DNA of 64,000 bases from CAVZOY01 sp963777095 (GTDB taxonomy: Bacteria; Actinomycetota; Actinomycetes; Mycobacteriales; Geodermatophilaceae), in the NCBI GenBank assembly GCA_963777095.1, contig CAVZOY010000006.1:806001-870000 (forward strand), read 5' to 3'. Below are positions 9,948 to 19,498 of this stretch, in pieces; the stretch's first letter is position 1, and every line of letters begins with the position of its first letter. The notes beneath the pieces are model-generated. The model saw nothing but the letters and a program-made list of their open reading frames with translations. It ran no database searches and had not been told where the DNA came from. The position numbers were made by a program, and so were the translations under genes.

Positions 9948-10850
9948 TCAGGCGAGAGCGGTGGCCAGCCGAACGGTGGTGCCCCGCTCGTCGCTGACCA
10001 GGTCCACGTGGTCGCAGAGCTTGCGGGCCAGCCACAGGCCCATGCCGCCGCGGCCGAGGTCCTGGCCGTGCGCGGGCCAGTAGCCGCGCAGCGGAGTCAC
10101 TCCTCGACCGCCGTCGGAGATCGTGCAGACGAGCCGGTCGGGGGACGCCCACAGCCGGGCGGCGACCGGGCGGCCGCCGTGCCGGAAGGCGTTCGCGGCC
10201 ATCTCGCTGATCGCGAGGTGCACGTCCTCGCGACGGTCGCGGTCGTCGACGGCCTTGACCAGCTCGGCTCCGAGCGCGTGCCGCAGGTCGGCCAGCGAGG
10301 TGGCGTCGTCGACGGCGAGCACCGGGACGGAGGCCTGCAGCGGCTCGGTCGGTACCGGGAGGCCGATGACGAACTCGAGGGGGTCGACGAACGAGTCGCT
10401 GGGCCGCGTGCGGCCGGCCTCGACGATCGACGCGTGCGTGCACGGCGCGGTCTGGACCAGCTCGGCGGCCACCCGGCGCGTGTCGTAGATGCAGAGCACC
10501 GAGGTCGGAGCCTCGACGGGCATCAGGTTGGCCGCCGCCTCGAAGCAGGCGAACTCGCGGGTGGCCCGCGGATCGGCGGAGTAGTCGACCTGGGCCAGGA
10601 CCCGCAACCCGCCCGAGCCGCGACTCGCTGCGCGCTCCGAGAGCTGCCGGCAGTGGCCCATCGCGTCGGGCGCGCGCTTGCCGTTGAGCCGGACCCCGTC
10701 GTCGAACTCGACGCCGTCGGAGTCGCCGAACTCCTCGGCCATCGCCTGCAGGAACGCCGGGGTGCCGCCGATGACGACGAGGTCGTCGGCGTCGATCCCG
10801 GCCTGGACGAACAGGGACGCCTCGGCGAAGAGCTGCTCGTCGGAGTGCAC
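9948..10850 (-). CDS. MEDS-domain anti-sigma-type ATPase
   Basis: Residues 1-160 form a MEDS sensor domain (SDEQLFAEASLFVQAGIDADDL, ASVLCIYDTRRV-like end). Residues 190-300 form an RsbW-like HATPase_c domain with N box HLAISEMAANAFRHGG and GRGGMGLWLARKLCDHV. Such proteins are switchable regulators in partner-switching systems and act on anti-anti-sigma proteins or sigma factors. GTG 10850 is the only in-frame start, but family members begin earlier; the sequence up to 10912 reads as an N-terminus (MTRASDGGRPG then QEPVLDGGHAAALV) if one base is removed. A sigma-28-type promoter lies upstream at 11059-11084. Confidence 0.75.
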   Translation of the reverse strand: MHSDEQLFAEASLFVQAGIDADDLVVIGGTPAFLQAMAEEFGDSDGVEFDDGVRLNGKRAPDAMGHCRQLSERAASRGSGGLRVLAQVDYSADPRATREFACFEAAANLMPVEAPTSVLCIYDTRRVAAELVQTAPCTHASIVEAGRTRPSDSFVDPLEFVIGLPVPTEPLQASVPVLAVDDATSLADLRHALGAELVKAVDDRDRREDVHLAISEMAANAFRHGGRPVAARLWASPDRLVCTISDGGRGVTPLRGYWPAHGQDLGRGGMGLWLARKLCDHVDLVSDERGTTVRLATALA

Positions 10851-11058
10851 GAGCGCGGCGGCATGACCGCCGTCGAGGACCGGCTCCTGGCCGACCCCCG
10901 TCCGATGCTCGCGTCACGACACCACCCTCACCGCGCGGCCCGATCCTTCGGACCGCGCGAGGACGCGGCAGCGCGACGGACCTGCTGCTCGCCGCGCCTG
11001 ATCCGCACTCCGCGCCCCGATCCTGCCGGAATCCATTGCGACGGTTCCGTTCCACATC

Positions 11059-11084
11059 ATCGGACACCCGCGCGCGGATCTTGA
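11059..11084 (-). promoter_or_regulatory. sigma-28-type promoter candidate for the MEDS/ATPase gene
   Basis: On the minus strand TCAA (11084-11081) is followed after 16 bases by TCCGAT (11064-11059). Three other sites in the window have the same TCAA-N16-GCCGA(T/A) layout. The first base of the -10 differs (T for G). It faces the gene at 9948-10850 with about 150-200 bases of leader. Confidence 0.4.
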
Positions 11085-11105
11085 GGCCGGGTCGGGTACG
11101 CGGGC

Positions 11106-11757
11106 TCACACCACACCGCTGACCGGCGCTCGCCGGCCGCTGCAGGACGCCGTCCCGAGCCAGGTGTGCGGCGCCCCCTGGTAGCACCAGCCGAGTCGCG
11201 GCCGTCGCTCGCTGACCCACAGGGCGGGCACCCGCTTGTCGCCGCACCGCGACCCGAGCAGCGAGAAGCAGTTGCGCGAGCGCAGCACGCCGGGGTCGGA
11301 GACGAGCAGGGCGAGCCCCTCGGCGATCGTCAGCGGCGTCCGTCCGCGGGCGGCGAGCGTGGGCGCGACCTCGCCCGGGGGCACGTTGAGCGTGTCCGGG
11401 CCGGTGTCGACGTCGAGCAGCAGGTACGGGACCGCGGGGACGCCAGCTCGGGCACCGGGCGAGAAGCGCGCCAGGTCGTCGTCGTCCATGGTCGTGAAGC
11501 CGGTGCCGCGCGACGCCGTGCACCTGGCCGAGCACCTCGCGGACCGGCAGATCGGGCAGCACGACGACGAACGGGCACCGTGCCGCCGTCCGGATACGGG
11601 GGCGGGCAGGAGGTCGCGCAGCGGCTCCAGCAGCGCCCGGAAGCAGCTGTCGCGCAGGTCGAGGCGGTCCGGGAGTCCGGTCTGGGCGAGCGCGTCGACC
11701 TGCCGGTCGAACTCGAGCTCCGCCTGCGGTGGCCACCGGGACGGGAAGCGCGGACAC
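11106..11757 (-). CDS. DUF5701-family protein, frameshifted
   Basis: The C-terminal 127 residues are in one frame and carry family hallmarks I recognise: VPYLLLDVDTG, LNVPPGEV, GRTPLTIAEGLAL, RNCFSLLGSRCGDKRVPALWVS and PHTWLGTASC. Upstream, other frames supply LEFDRQVDALAQTGLPDRL, FRALLEPLRDLLP and PFVVVLPDLPV, which match the N-terminal half. At least two or three one-base shifts are needed between 11500 and 11740. The start GTG 11757 has GGAGGG upstream. The length of about 216 residues matches the family. The function is unknown. Confidence 0.7.
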
Positions 11758-11825
11758 AGGCCCTCCTTGACTCGCGCGCGGACCCTGCGAGGACGTCGGA
11801 CGGCAACCCCTTGGAGTTCCCCCGG

Positions 11826-13040
11826 TCACCGGCCTGCAAGCTTAACCAGGTCGAGCCACGGGGGTCCGCCGGCCGCCCGGATGTCGGCCTCGTCGACGGC
11901 GCCGCAGTCGGCCCCGCGCACCAGCACCCCGGCCAGGGCGCGGGCGGTGGCCGGCTCGTCGAGGACGCCGGCGTCGACGCCGCTCCAGGTAGGCGCCCAG
12001 CCGGGTGGCCGCCGCGGGCAGCGCGGCACGGAAGAAGGCGTACGTCGCGGTGTAGCGGGTGACCAGCTGCGCGGGGTGCAGGTCCCACCCCTGGTAGAGG
12101 CCCCGCTCGAGCGCCCGGCGGACCAGGCCGGCGTGCACGCGCCAGGCGGCGTGCACCTGCTCGGTCGGGCCCACCGGCAGCAGGTTGGTCGAGCCGTCGA
12201 CGGCCCGCGCGCCGGTGCCGGCGACGGCCACCTGCATGACCAGCTTGGCGAAGTCGGCCGCGGGGTGGTCGGAGGACTGGTGCGCCGCGGCGATGCCGAG
12301 GGCGGCCGAGTAGTCGTAGGTGCCGTAGTGCAGCCCGGTGAGCCGGGGCCCGGCCGCGTGCGCCAGCCGGGCCGCGGTGAGCGCGCCGTCGGGGCCCACC
12401 ACCGCCTGCGGCGTCTCGACCTGGATCTCCAGGTCCAGCCGCAGCGCCGTGCGCGTGCTCCAGGGCGTCGAGCACCGGCAGGAAGGCGCGCACCTGCTCG
12501 ACGTCGGTGACCTTGGGCAGGGTCACGACCGGCCGCTCCCCGTCGCCGAGCGCGCCCAGGAACAGGTCCAGCGTGCGGACGCCGCGGCGCCGGGTGGGCT
12601 CCTCCAGCGACTTGGCCCGGATGCCGACGGACGGCGGCGCGGCGCCGTCCGCCCGGTCGGCCAGCACCGCCTCGGCGGCGCGCAGCACGTCGCCGTCCTC
12701 GGCGTCGGCGGTGCCGCGGTAGCCGTCCTCCGCGTCGACCCGCAGGTCCTCGACCGGCTCGGCGGCGAGCTTGGCCCGCACGCGCGGCAGCACCTCGTCG
12801 ACGAGAGCCGGGTCGAGGCCGAGGTCGGGCAGGCCGTGCGCGTCGAGCGCCTCGAGCGCGGCCGCCCCCCACGCCCGCGCCAGGCCCGGGCACGACCGCG
12901 TCGGCCGGCACGTAGCAGGTGTGCACCGGCTGCCGCCCGGGGCGCTCGCCGGGGTAGGCCGCGGCGCGGGCGGCGTCCACGGGGGCCAGCCGGCGGTCCA
13001 GCTCGGCGTACACGTCGTCGGGCAGGGCCACGGCTGGCAT
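11826..13040 (-). CDS. HpcH/HpaI aldolase-like protein (DUF6986), frameshifted
   Basis: The pieces read MPAVALPDDVYAELDRRLAP, DLRVDAEDGYRGTADAEDGD, PPSVGIRAKSLEEPTRRR, PVVTLPKVTDVEQVRAFLP, LDLEIQVETPQAVVGP, GLHYGTYDYSAALG and a C-terminal DIRAAGGPPWLDLVKLAGR. This is a citrate-lyase-beta/aldolase-like TIM barrel with acidic metal-ligand motifs (VDAEDG, EIQVETP). Three one-base insertions (near 11985, 12465, 12885) break it. In actinobacteria such genes sit beside urate-degradation genes, as here. The reaction is not established. Its start is only 9 bases from the divergent OHCU decarboxylase start. Confidence 0.75.
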   Translation of the reverse strand: MPAVALPDDVYAELDRRLAPVDAARAAAYPGERPGRQPVHTCYVPADAVVPGPGAGVGGGRARGARRARPARPRPRPGSRRRGAAARAGQARRRAGRGPAGRRGGRLPRHRRRRGRRRAARRRGGAGRPGGRRRAAVRRHPGQVAGGAHPAPRRPHAGPVPGRARRRGAAGRDPAQGHRRRAGARLPAGARRPGARARRCGWTWRSRSRRRRRWWAPTARSPRPGWRTRPGPGSPGCTTAPTTTRPPSASPRRTSPPTTPRPTSPSWSCRWPSPAPARGPSTARPTCCRWARPSRCTPPGACTPAWSAGRSSGASTRGGTCTPRSWSPATPRRTPSSVPRCPRRPPGWAPTWSGVDAGVLDEPATARALAGVLVRGADCGAVDEADIRAAGGPPWLDLVKLAGR

Positions 13041-13049
13041 CCTGCCAGG

Positions 13050-13547
13050 GTGAGCGCGCTGGACACCTTCAACGACCAGCCGCCCGACCAGGCCGTCGAG
13101 GCCTTGCGGGCGTGCAACGCCGCACCGCGCTTCGCCGCCGAGCTGGTGGCCGGGCGCCCCTACCGCGACGTGGACACGCTCGTCGCCCGGGCCGAGGAGG
13201 TCGCGCGCTCGCTGCCCTGGGACGAGGTGGCCCTCGCGCTGGCCGCCCACCCGCGGATCGGCGACCGCGTCGAGGGCTCGTCGTCCGAGGCACAGGCATC
13301 GCGGCGCGAGCAGAGCTCGATGTCCGCTGCGGACGACGCCACCCGCACGGCCCTCGTCGAGGGCAACCGCGCGTACGAGGAGCGCTTCGACCACGTCTTC
13401 CTCATCCGGGCGGCCGGGCGGTCGCCGGAGGAGATGCTGGCCGAGCTGCGCCGGCGGCTCGGCAACGACGAGGACGCCGAGCGGCGGGAGACGACGGAGC
13501 AGCTGGCGCAGATCACGGCGCTGCGGGTGAGGGGATCGGTCTCATGA
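13050..13547 (+). CDS. uraD: OHCU decarboxylase
   Basis: The 165-residue intact protein should convert 2-oxo-4-hydroxy-4-carboxy-5-ureidoimidazoline to S-allantoin, the last step of urate oxidation. It has FNDQPPDQAVEALRACN, ALAAHPRIGDR (the His-Pro-Arg active-site motif), SSEAQASRREQS and FDHVFLIRAAGRSPEEMLAELRRRL, all typical of the family. The GTG start at 13050 gives the expected N-terminus. The stop overlaps the next start (ATGA). It is co-transcribed with the HIU hydrolase and uricase genes. Confidence 0.9.
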   Translation: MSALDTFNDQPPDQAVEALRACNAAPRFAAELVAGRPYRDVDTLVARAEEVARSLPWDEVALALAAHPRIGDRVEGSSSEAQASRREQSSMSAADDATRTALVEGNRAYEERFDHVFLIRAAGRSPEEMLAELRRRLGNDEDAERRETTEQLAQITALRVRGSVS

Positions 13548-13862
13548 GCGTCTCGACGCACGTCCTGGACTCGGTGCTGGGGCGCCCGGCCGCGGGGATC
13601 GCCGTCCGGCTGGAGACCCCGGACATCGTGCTGGCCGAGGGCGTGACGGACGCGGACGGCCGCTGCCGGCTGACCGAGGACGCCGTGGGCGCCGGCACGT
13701 ACCGGCTGGTCTTCGACACCGGCTCGTGGTTCGCGGCTCAGGACCGGACGGCCTTCTATCCGGAGGTGGTGCTCGACCTTCGCCGTCCGCGAGCCGGCCG
13801 AGCACCACCACGTGCCCCTGCTGCTGTCCCCGTTCGCCTACTCGACCTACCGCGGGAGCTGA
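13544..13862 (+). CDS. uraH: 5-hydroxyisourate hydrolase, one frameshift
   Basis: This transthyretin-related protein of about 105 residues starts MSVSTHVLDSVLGRPAAG with the catalytic His, has the conserved Arg in the GRC stretch and the Tyr region AFYPEVV, and ends in the family signature YRGS. One extra base near 13774 separates ...FYPEVVL from TFAVREPAEHHHVPLLLSPF. The enzyme hydrolyses the product of uricase and feeds OHCU to the decarboxylase encoded just upstream. Confidence 0.85.
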
Positions 13863-13867
13863 ACGCC

Positions 13868-14762
13868 ATGAGCTTCGTCCTGGGCGCCGAACCAGTACGG
13901 CAAGGCCGAGGTGCGCGTGGTCGCGGTCGACCGCAGCGCGCGCGCAGCACTCGCTGGTCGACCTGAACGTCAGCTCCAGCCTGCGCGGCGACTTCGCCGA
14001 CTCGCACGTCACGGGCGACAACGCCCACGTCCTCGCGACGGACACCCAGAAGAACACGGTGATGGCCTTCGCGCGGGACGGCGTGGGCTCGCCGGAGGAG
14101 TTCGGCCTGCGGCTGGCCCGGCACTTCGCCGGCGCCTACCCATGGATCACCGGCGCGCGGGTGGAGGTGGAGTCCTACGGCTGGTCGCGGATCGACGTCG
14201 GTGGCGCGCCGCACGACTCACGCCTTCCGCCGCGACGGCGGCGAGGTGCGCACGGCGGTGGCGACGGTGGACGGCGACGACGCCCACGTGCTCGCCGGGA
14301 TCACCGACCTCGTCGTGCTGAAGACGACCGGCTCGGAGTTCTGGGGCTTTCCCGCGCGACCGCTACACCACGCTGGCCGAGACGCGGGAGCGGATCCTCG
14401 CCACCGCGGTGACGGCGCGCTGGCGGTATGCGGCCACCGACGTGCCGTTCGACGACTGCTTCGCCGCCGTCCGGACGGCGCTGCTCGAGGCCTTCGCGAC
14501 CACGCACTCGCTGGCGCTGCAGCAGTCGCTGTACGCGATGGGCTCGGCGGCCCTGGCCGCGGTGCCCGAGGTGGCCGAGATCCGGCTGTCGCTGCCGAAC
14601 CGGCACCACTTCCTGCAGGACCTGTCGGCGTTCGGGCTGGACAACCCCGACGTCGTCTACGCCGCGGCGGACCGGCCCTACGGGCTGATCGAGGGCACCG
14701 TGCTGCGCGAGGGTGCCGCCCCGGCCGAGGCTGCCTGGCAGGGCACGCCCGGCTTCTGCTGA
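13868..14762 (+). CDS. uricase: urate oxidase (uricase), four or more frameshifts
   Basis: Joined frames give a full-length cofactor-free uricase of about 297 residues. Recognised parts are NQYGKAEVRVVAVDR with the catalytic Lys, DNAHVLATDTQKNTVMAFARDG with the catalytic Thr, SYGWSRIDVGGAPH, VLKTTGSEFWGFPRDRYTTL, HSLALQQSLYAMG, NRHHFLQDLSAFGLDN and DRPYGLIEGTV. Breaks near 13888, 13945, 14218 and 14352 are each one- or two-base changes with no loss of conserved residues, so recent error is likelier than an old pseudogene. It oxidises urate to 5-hydroxyisourate and is last in the uraD-uraH-uricase operon. Confidence 0.85.
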
Positions 14763-14769
14763 CCGCGCC

Positions 14770-15243
14770 TCAGGCCGGCTGGATCGCCACCCCGGCGGCG
14801 ACGACGGTGGCGTGCACCCGCAGGTCGGCGCCGCGCTCGTCGTCGGTGCGCTGGACGCGGGGATCGACGTCCACCCCGCCCATCCCGTCGGAGTGCACCC
14901 ACACCCGCCAGTCGCTCGGGACCCGCACTTCGGCCCCGGCCAGGTAGGCGCGCACCGTCAGGTCGACGCCGCCGGGCACCCGCGGCACCTTGCTCAGGTT
15001 GAGCTCGCCCCCGGCCATGACCAGGTCGAGCCGCACCCGCGACAGCTCCGGATTGTGCGGGTTCAGTTCCGTGCCGCCCATGACCCGCAGCCGCCGGATG
15101 CCGGCGGTGCTGTCGTCGCCCTCGTCCTTGCGCAGGCTCAGCAGGTACCCGGCGAGCGCACCCGCGGCCTGCAGGGCCAGCCAGCCCCCCACCCAGGGCA
15201 GCACCCGGCGTGCCGTCGTCCGTTGCCGACGCAGCTGTCTCAT
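14770..15243 (-). CDS. membrane-anchored LiaF-like C-terminal domain protein
   Basis: The 157-residue protein has one membrane segment (about residues 14-36: VLPWVGGWLALQAAGALAGY). A beta-helical domain similar to the LiaF C-terminal (DUF2154) fold follows: IRRLRVMGGTELNP, RLDLVMAGGELNLS and VDLTVRAYLAGAEVRVPSDW then WVHSDGMGGVDV. Such domains sense or modulate envelope stress. It is convergent with uricase and has no two-component partner next to it. A cell-envelope role is inferred from the domain. Confidence 0.6.
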   Translation of the reverse strand: MRQLRRQRTTARRVLPWVGGWLALQAAGALAGYLLSLRKDEGDDSTAGIRRLRVMGGTELNPHNPELSRVRLDLVMAGGELNLSKVPRVPGGVDLTVRAYLAGAEVRVPSDWRVWVHSDGMGGVDVDPRVQRTDDERGADLRVHATVVAAGVAIQPA

Positions 15244-15300
15244 GCCGACAGCGTCCCCCTTCCGGACGCGAGATCTGCGTGTGCGGTCCGGAAGAGAGGT

Positions 15301-15332
15301 GCGACGGCGGCGGAGCCCCCCGCCGCCGTCGC
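15301..15332 (-). terminator. 13-bp stem terminator after the chemoreceptor gene
   Basis: Arms 15301-15313 and 15320-15332 are perfect complements with a 6-base loop, 24 bases beyond the chemoreceptor stop on the minus strand. There is no U tract, as is usual in such GC-rich genomes. Confidence 0.6.
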
Positions 15333-15356
15333 CTCTCGGGTCGCACCGGTAGCGCG

Positions 15357-16945
15357 TCAGTACCGGAATCGTGCGACCGAGCTCTGGAGGGTCGAGGCCA
15401 GCTGGGCCACCTCGTCGATGGCTGCCTGTGCGTCACCCATGGCGCGCGTGGTGGAGTCGGTGGCGTTCGCCACCGCGGAGATGTTGGCCGCGATCTGGTC
15501 GGCGGACATGGCCGCCTCGGAGACGTTGCGGTTCATCTCCGTCGTCGTCGCCGTCTGCTCCTCGACCGCGGCTGCGATGGTGCCCTGCGAGTCGTTGATG
15601 AGCGCGATGATCTGGGAGATCTCCCCGATCGCGCGCACGGCGCCCTCGGTGTCGGACTGGATCGCCTGCACGCGGGCGGTGATGTCCTGGGTCGCCTTCG
15701 CCGTCTCCTGCGCGAGCTCCTTGACCTCGTTGGCCACGACCGCGAAACCCTTGCCGGCCTCGCCGGCGCGGGCGGCCTCGATGGTCGCGTTGAGGGCCAG
15801 CAGGTTCGTCTGCTCGGCGATCGACGTGATCACCTTCACCACGCTGGCGATCTCCAGCGACGACTCACCCAGCTTGGCCACCGTCGCGGTGGTCGAGTCG
15901 GCGGCGGAGACGGCCTGCTGGGCCACCCGCGACACCTCGCTGGCGTTCTGGGCGATCTCGCGGATGGACGTGCCCATCTGCTCGCTGCCTGCCGCGACCG
16001 TCTGCACGTTGCTCGACACCTGCGTGGCCGCCTCGGCGACGATGCCGCTCTGGGTGGACGACTCGTCGGCCAGGCGCGCCATGTCCTGGGCGGAGGCCGA
16101 GAGCTCCTCGGTGGCCGAGGCCAGCGTCGTCGAGCTGTCGCCGATGGCGGTGACCACGTCGCGCATCTGCGCCATCGAGGTCTCGAGCTCCGCGGCCATG
16201 CGACCGACCTCGTCCTTGCTGTCCACGCCGGTCCGGCCGGTCAGGTCGCCCTGGGCCATCAGGGTCACCACGGCGCCGACCCGGCGGAGCGGGCCCACGA
16301 CCGAGCGGGTGATGACCCAGCCGAGGCCGGCCAGCAGCAGGATCCCGGCGGCCGCGACGACGAGGGCGAGCTTCTCAGCGCTGCTCCGCTGCTCGGCGCT
16401 GTGCTCGGCCGCGCCCTCGGTGTAGCGAGTGACGGCGTCGCCGAGGGTCGGCATCTCGTCCTCGAGCGTCGTGAACGCCGCGGCGAACTCCGGGTAGGCG
16501 GCGCGGGCGGCGACCGGGTCGGAGCCGGCCGTCGTGACGATCTCGTCGGCCGAGGTCGAGGTAGTCCTCGACCACCGGGAGCAGCGACTCGGCGGCCGCG
16601 TTCACGTCGGCGCCCAGGCCGTCGCCCTGGATCTCCTCGAGGACACCGCGGAAGCTCTCCGAGTGCTCGGCGAGGTCGGCGACCGCGCCGTCGTAGAGGT
16701 CTCCCTGGCCGCGGCTGAGCAGTGCCTGGAGGACGTCGGCGCGGACCGCGTCGTGCATCATGTCGGCGAAGAGCGCGTCCCCGGTGCCCTCGGCGCCGGC
16801 CAGCACCTCGTCCCGTGCGTTCGCCCGCCCCCTCGAGGGCCATCTCGGTCATCACCGCGAAAGCGCCGAGGGAGACAGCGCCCGTGGCGACGAGAGTGGC
16901 GAGCTTGACGCCGAGCGGACGGTCGGACCAGAGGTTGCGGGCCAT
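15357..16945 (-). CDS. methyl-accepting chemotaxis protein, two frameshifts
   Basis: An N-terminal membrane segment (GVKLATLVATGAVSLGAFAVM) is followed by a four-helix-bundle-type extracellular sensor of about 150 residues. Then come a second membrane segment (LALVVAAAGILLLAGLGWVI), a HAMP domain (VVGPLRRVGAVVTLMAQGDL) and a long signalling coiled coil. The kinase-binding tip is EQTNLLALNATIEAARAGE followed by GKGFAVVANEVKELA. One-base insertions near 16829 and 16552 interrupt the sensor half; the signalling half is intact. The start ATG 16945 has GAAGAGG upstream. It implies a CheA/CheW pathway elsewhere and therefore motility. Confidence 0.85.
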
Positions 16946-17010
16946 GGGGGCCTCTTCCGGACGAGAACGGCCGGTGCTGTTTGCACCGTGTCGTGATTCT
17001 CGGCACCAAC

Positions 17011-17026
17011 TTGAACGACTACAGCC
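17011..17026 (-). promoter_or_regulatory. GGCTGTAGT-N3-TCAA element upstream of the chemoreceptor
   Basis: On the minus strand GGCTGTAGT is followed after three bases by TCAAG, 66-81 bases before the chemoreceptor start. The same 9-mer with the same spacing occurs upstream of the TasA-like gene (55470-55485). Here no clear GCCGAT follows at 16 bases, so it may be a regulator site rather than a core promoter. Confidence 0.35.
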
Positions 17027-17052
17027 GAACGGTTGAGTCGCTCAAGCCGAGG

Positions 17053-18166
17053 TCAGCGGCGCGTGGAGACCGCCACGGTGAACTTCGGCGTCCGGGACGC
17101 GAACCGCGTCGGGCCGACGATCCGCGACAACGCCGTCCGGTGGTCCAGCGCGGTGTTGTAGACCGTCCACAGCTCGCCGCCGGGGCGCAGCACCCGGGCG
17201 GCGCCGCGGAACAGCCGGGCCGCCAGCGCCGGCACGACGGCCGCGCCGGAGTGGAACGGCGGGTTGCAGACGACGAGGTCGGCCGATCCCGGCGACAGGG
17301 ACGCCCCGGCGTCGTCGCGGACGACGGCGATGCGGTCGCTCCAGCCCGTTGGCCCGCGCCGTCGCCGCGGCCGAGGCGACGGCCGCGGCGGAGGAGTCGG
17401 CCGCGGTCACCCGGAGCCCGGGGCGCCGGTGCGCCAGCGCCGCGGCCAGGAGGCCGGTGCCGCAGCCGAGGTCGACGGCGGTGGCGGCGTCGGGCGCCAT
17501 CTCGTCGAGGACGACGAGCAGCGCGCGGGTGCCGACGTCGATCCGCGCGCCGGCGAACGCGGCCCCGTGGGCGCAGACGGCGAGGCCGAGGTCGGCGTGC
17601 TGCTCGCACCGGGGGAAGGACAGGGCGCCCGGCTTCGGCCCGCGGGCGGTGAGCACCCGGGACTTCTGCCGGCCGAGGCCGGCGGACACCTCGGCGAACG
17701 AGTCGCGCAGGACGTCGTTCATCGCGTGCGTCATGTGCTTGACCCGCCCGCCGACGAGGACGGTGACCGACGGGTCGGCGTCGGCGGCGACGACCTCGGC
17801 GATCTCGCGAAGGGCGTCGAGTCCGCGCGGCGCCCGGACGAGCACGACGCGGGCACCCCGGACCAGGTCGGGCCCGAGCGGCAGCGACGTCCAGCCGTCG
17901 GTCAGGTCCGTGCGCCCGGCGTTGCGGGCGAGCGCCTGCTCCCCCACCACCGAGTCCTGGTGCACCCGCACACCGGACGCCCCGTGCAGCGCAAGGGCGC
18001 CCAGCGTCAGCGCGCCGTACGCGTCGTCGACGACGGCGACCGACTCCGGGGCGGCCGCGATCAGCGGTGCGGCGGTGTCGAGCAGGAGCCGATCGGCGGA
18101 GTCGACCGCGACGAGCTCGGGAGCGTCGACGTCGGGGGTGCGCTCGAGGAGGGAGAGGACCTGCAC
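17053..18166 (-). CDS. class I SAM methyltransferase, RsmC/RlmG-like, one frameshift
   Basis: The N-terminal half (about residues 1-180) resembles the pseudo-methyltransferase domain of RsmC/RlmG enzymes. The C-terminal half has the SAM-binding motif AVDLGCGTGLLAAALA and the catalytic NPPFH in LVVCNPPFHSGAAV, typical of guanine-N2 methyltransferases acting on rRNA. A one-base insertion near 17338 lies between them. The likely start is GTG 18166, just after the MsrA stop at 18172, so the two genes may be co-transcribed. The exact rRNA target is not determinable. Confidence 0.75.
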
Positions 18167-18171
18167 CTCTG

Positions 18172-18825
18172 TCAGACGCCCGGCAGGCCGACGGGGCAGG
18201 AGACGCCCGTGGAGTTGATCGGGCAGTAGCCGTGGGGCACCTTGTAGAGGTACTGCTGGTGGTAGTCCTCGGCGTAGTAGAACTCGCCCAGCGGCGCGAT
18301 CTCGGTGGTGATCTCGCCATAGCCTGCCGCGGTAAGCCGCTCCTGGAAGGCGTCCCTGCTGGCCTTGGCCGCGGACTCCTGCTCGGCCGACTGCGTGTAG
18401 ATCCCCGACCGGTACTGCGTGCCGACGTCGTTGCCCTGCCGCATGCCCTGCGTGGGGTCGTGGTCCTCCCAGAACACCTTGAGCAGCTGCTCGTAGGTGG
18501 TCTGCGACGGGTCGAAGACCACCAGCACGACCTCGGTGTGCCCGGTGCGCGCCGAGCAGACCTCCTCGTAGGTGGGGTTGGGCGTGAAGCCGCCCGCGTA
18601 GCCCGCGGCGGTCGAGTAGACGCCGGGGGTCTCCCAGAAGACCTTCTCGACGCCCCAGAAGCAGCCGGCGGCGAACACCGCCGTCTGCATCCCGTCGGGG
18701 AAAGGCGGCTGGATGCGGTTGCCGTTGACCGCGTGCACCTCGGGCACGTGCGGCAGGGGGGTCGCACGGCCCGGGAGCGCGCTGTCGGCGGAGACGAGCT
18801 GCGTCTTGGCCCGGGAGAAGAACAT
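18172..18825 (-). CDS. msrA: peptide methionine-S-sulfoxide reductase
   Basis: The intact 217-residue enzyme reduces methionine-S-sulfoxide in proteins. The catalytic Cys is in VFAAGCFWGVEKVFW. Other family motifs are YAGGFTPNPTYEEVCS, TGHTEVVLVVFDP, WEDHDPTQGMRQGNDVGTQY and EDYHQQYL. An extra C-terminal Cys in SCPVG may act as a resolving residue. An N-terminal extension of about 45 residues precedes the core, as in other actinobacterial MsrA. Confidence 0.92.
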   Translation of the reverse strand: MFFSRAKTQLVSADSALPGRATPLPHVPEVHAVNGNRIQPPFPDGMQTAVFAAGCFWGVEKVFWETPGVYSTAAGYAGGFTPNPTYEEVCSARTGHTEVVLVVFDPSQTTYEQLLKVFWEDHDPTQGMRQGNDVGTQYRSGIYTQSAEQESAAKASRDAFQERLTAAGYGEITTEIAPLGEFYYAEDYHQQYLYKVPHGYCPINSTGVSCPVGLPGV

Positions 18826-19012
18826 GCTCCGAGCGTAGGACCGGCGCGCAACATTCCGGCCGCCGCTCCTGCTCGGACGGCGGCGCGGTCCGGGCCACGG
18901 AGGCCCTGCGTGTGGTCCCTCGGCCCATGGAGGTAGGAATTGGCCGATCCCCTGCGGCGATCGGCAGTCGCGGGCCTCGTGCGCCCCCGTCGGCCGCACC
19001 TAGCGTCGCGCC

Positions 19013-19456
19013 GTGACCATGGACTGGACGACGCCGCCCGCGGCCGCCGCTGCCCACTTCGCCGCCCGTCTGGCGTTCGAGACCGATGTCAGCGACGTGC
19101 ACGCGGCCCTGGAGACCGGAGGCCCGGATTTCGTGCTGCTGGACAGCCGCAGTGCCGAGGCGTGGGCGCAGGGCCACGTGCCCGGGGCGGTTCACCTGCC
19201 CGGCCGGGAGATCCCGGACCGGGTGACGGAGCTGGACCGGTCGGTCCCCGTGGTCACCTACTGCTGGGGTCCCGGCTGCAACGGCGCGACCCGGGCCGCC
19301 CTCGCGCTGGCCGAGCTCGGCTTCTCCGTGCGCGAGATGCTCGGCGGCTTCGAGTACTGGGCCCGCGAGGGGCTGCCGGTCGAGACGGCGGACGGCGTCA
19401 GCCGGTCCCCCGCCGACCCGCTCACCGCGCCGGCCGGCGTCAGCTGCGGCTGCTGA
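19013..19456 (+). CDS. rhodanese-like domain protein
   Basis: The 147-residue single rhodanese domain has FVLLDSRSAEAWAQGHVPGAVHLPG and the active-site loop TYCWGPGCNGATRAA, where the loop Cys would carry a persulfide. The C-terminus ends SCGC, a possible extra metal- or sulfur-binding pair. It starts at GTG 19013 or ATG 19019; no strong binding site separates them. It is divergent from msrA, and a redox or sulfur-transfer role is inferred. Confidence 0.8.
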   Translation: MTMDWTTPPAAAAAHFAARLAFETDVSDVHAALETGGPDFVLLDSRSAEAWAQGHVPGAVHLPGREIPDRVTELDRSVPVVTYCWGPGCNGATRAALALAELGFSVREMLGGFEYWAREGLPVETADGVSRSPADPLTAPAGVSCGC

Positions 19457-19498
19457 CCGCACGGTTCGGGGACCGGCCTGGCGGGCAGGTGACCGGGC

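Noticed and set aside
17042..19462. Fusion of a methyltransferase with upstream sequence in one 806-codon frame
   Set aside because: The upstream part is antisense or out of frame with intact msrA and rhodanese genes.
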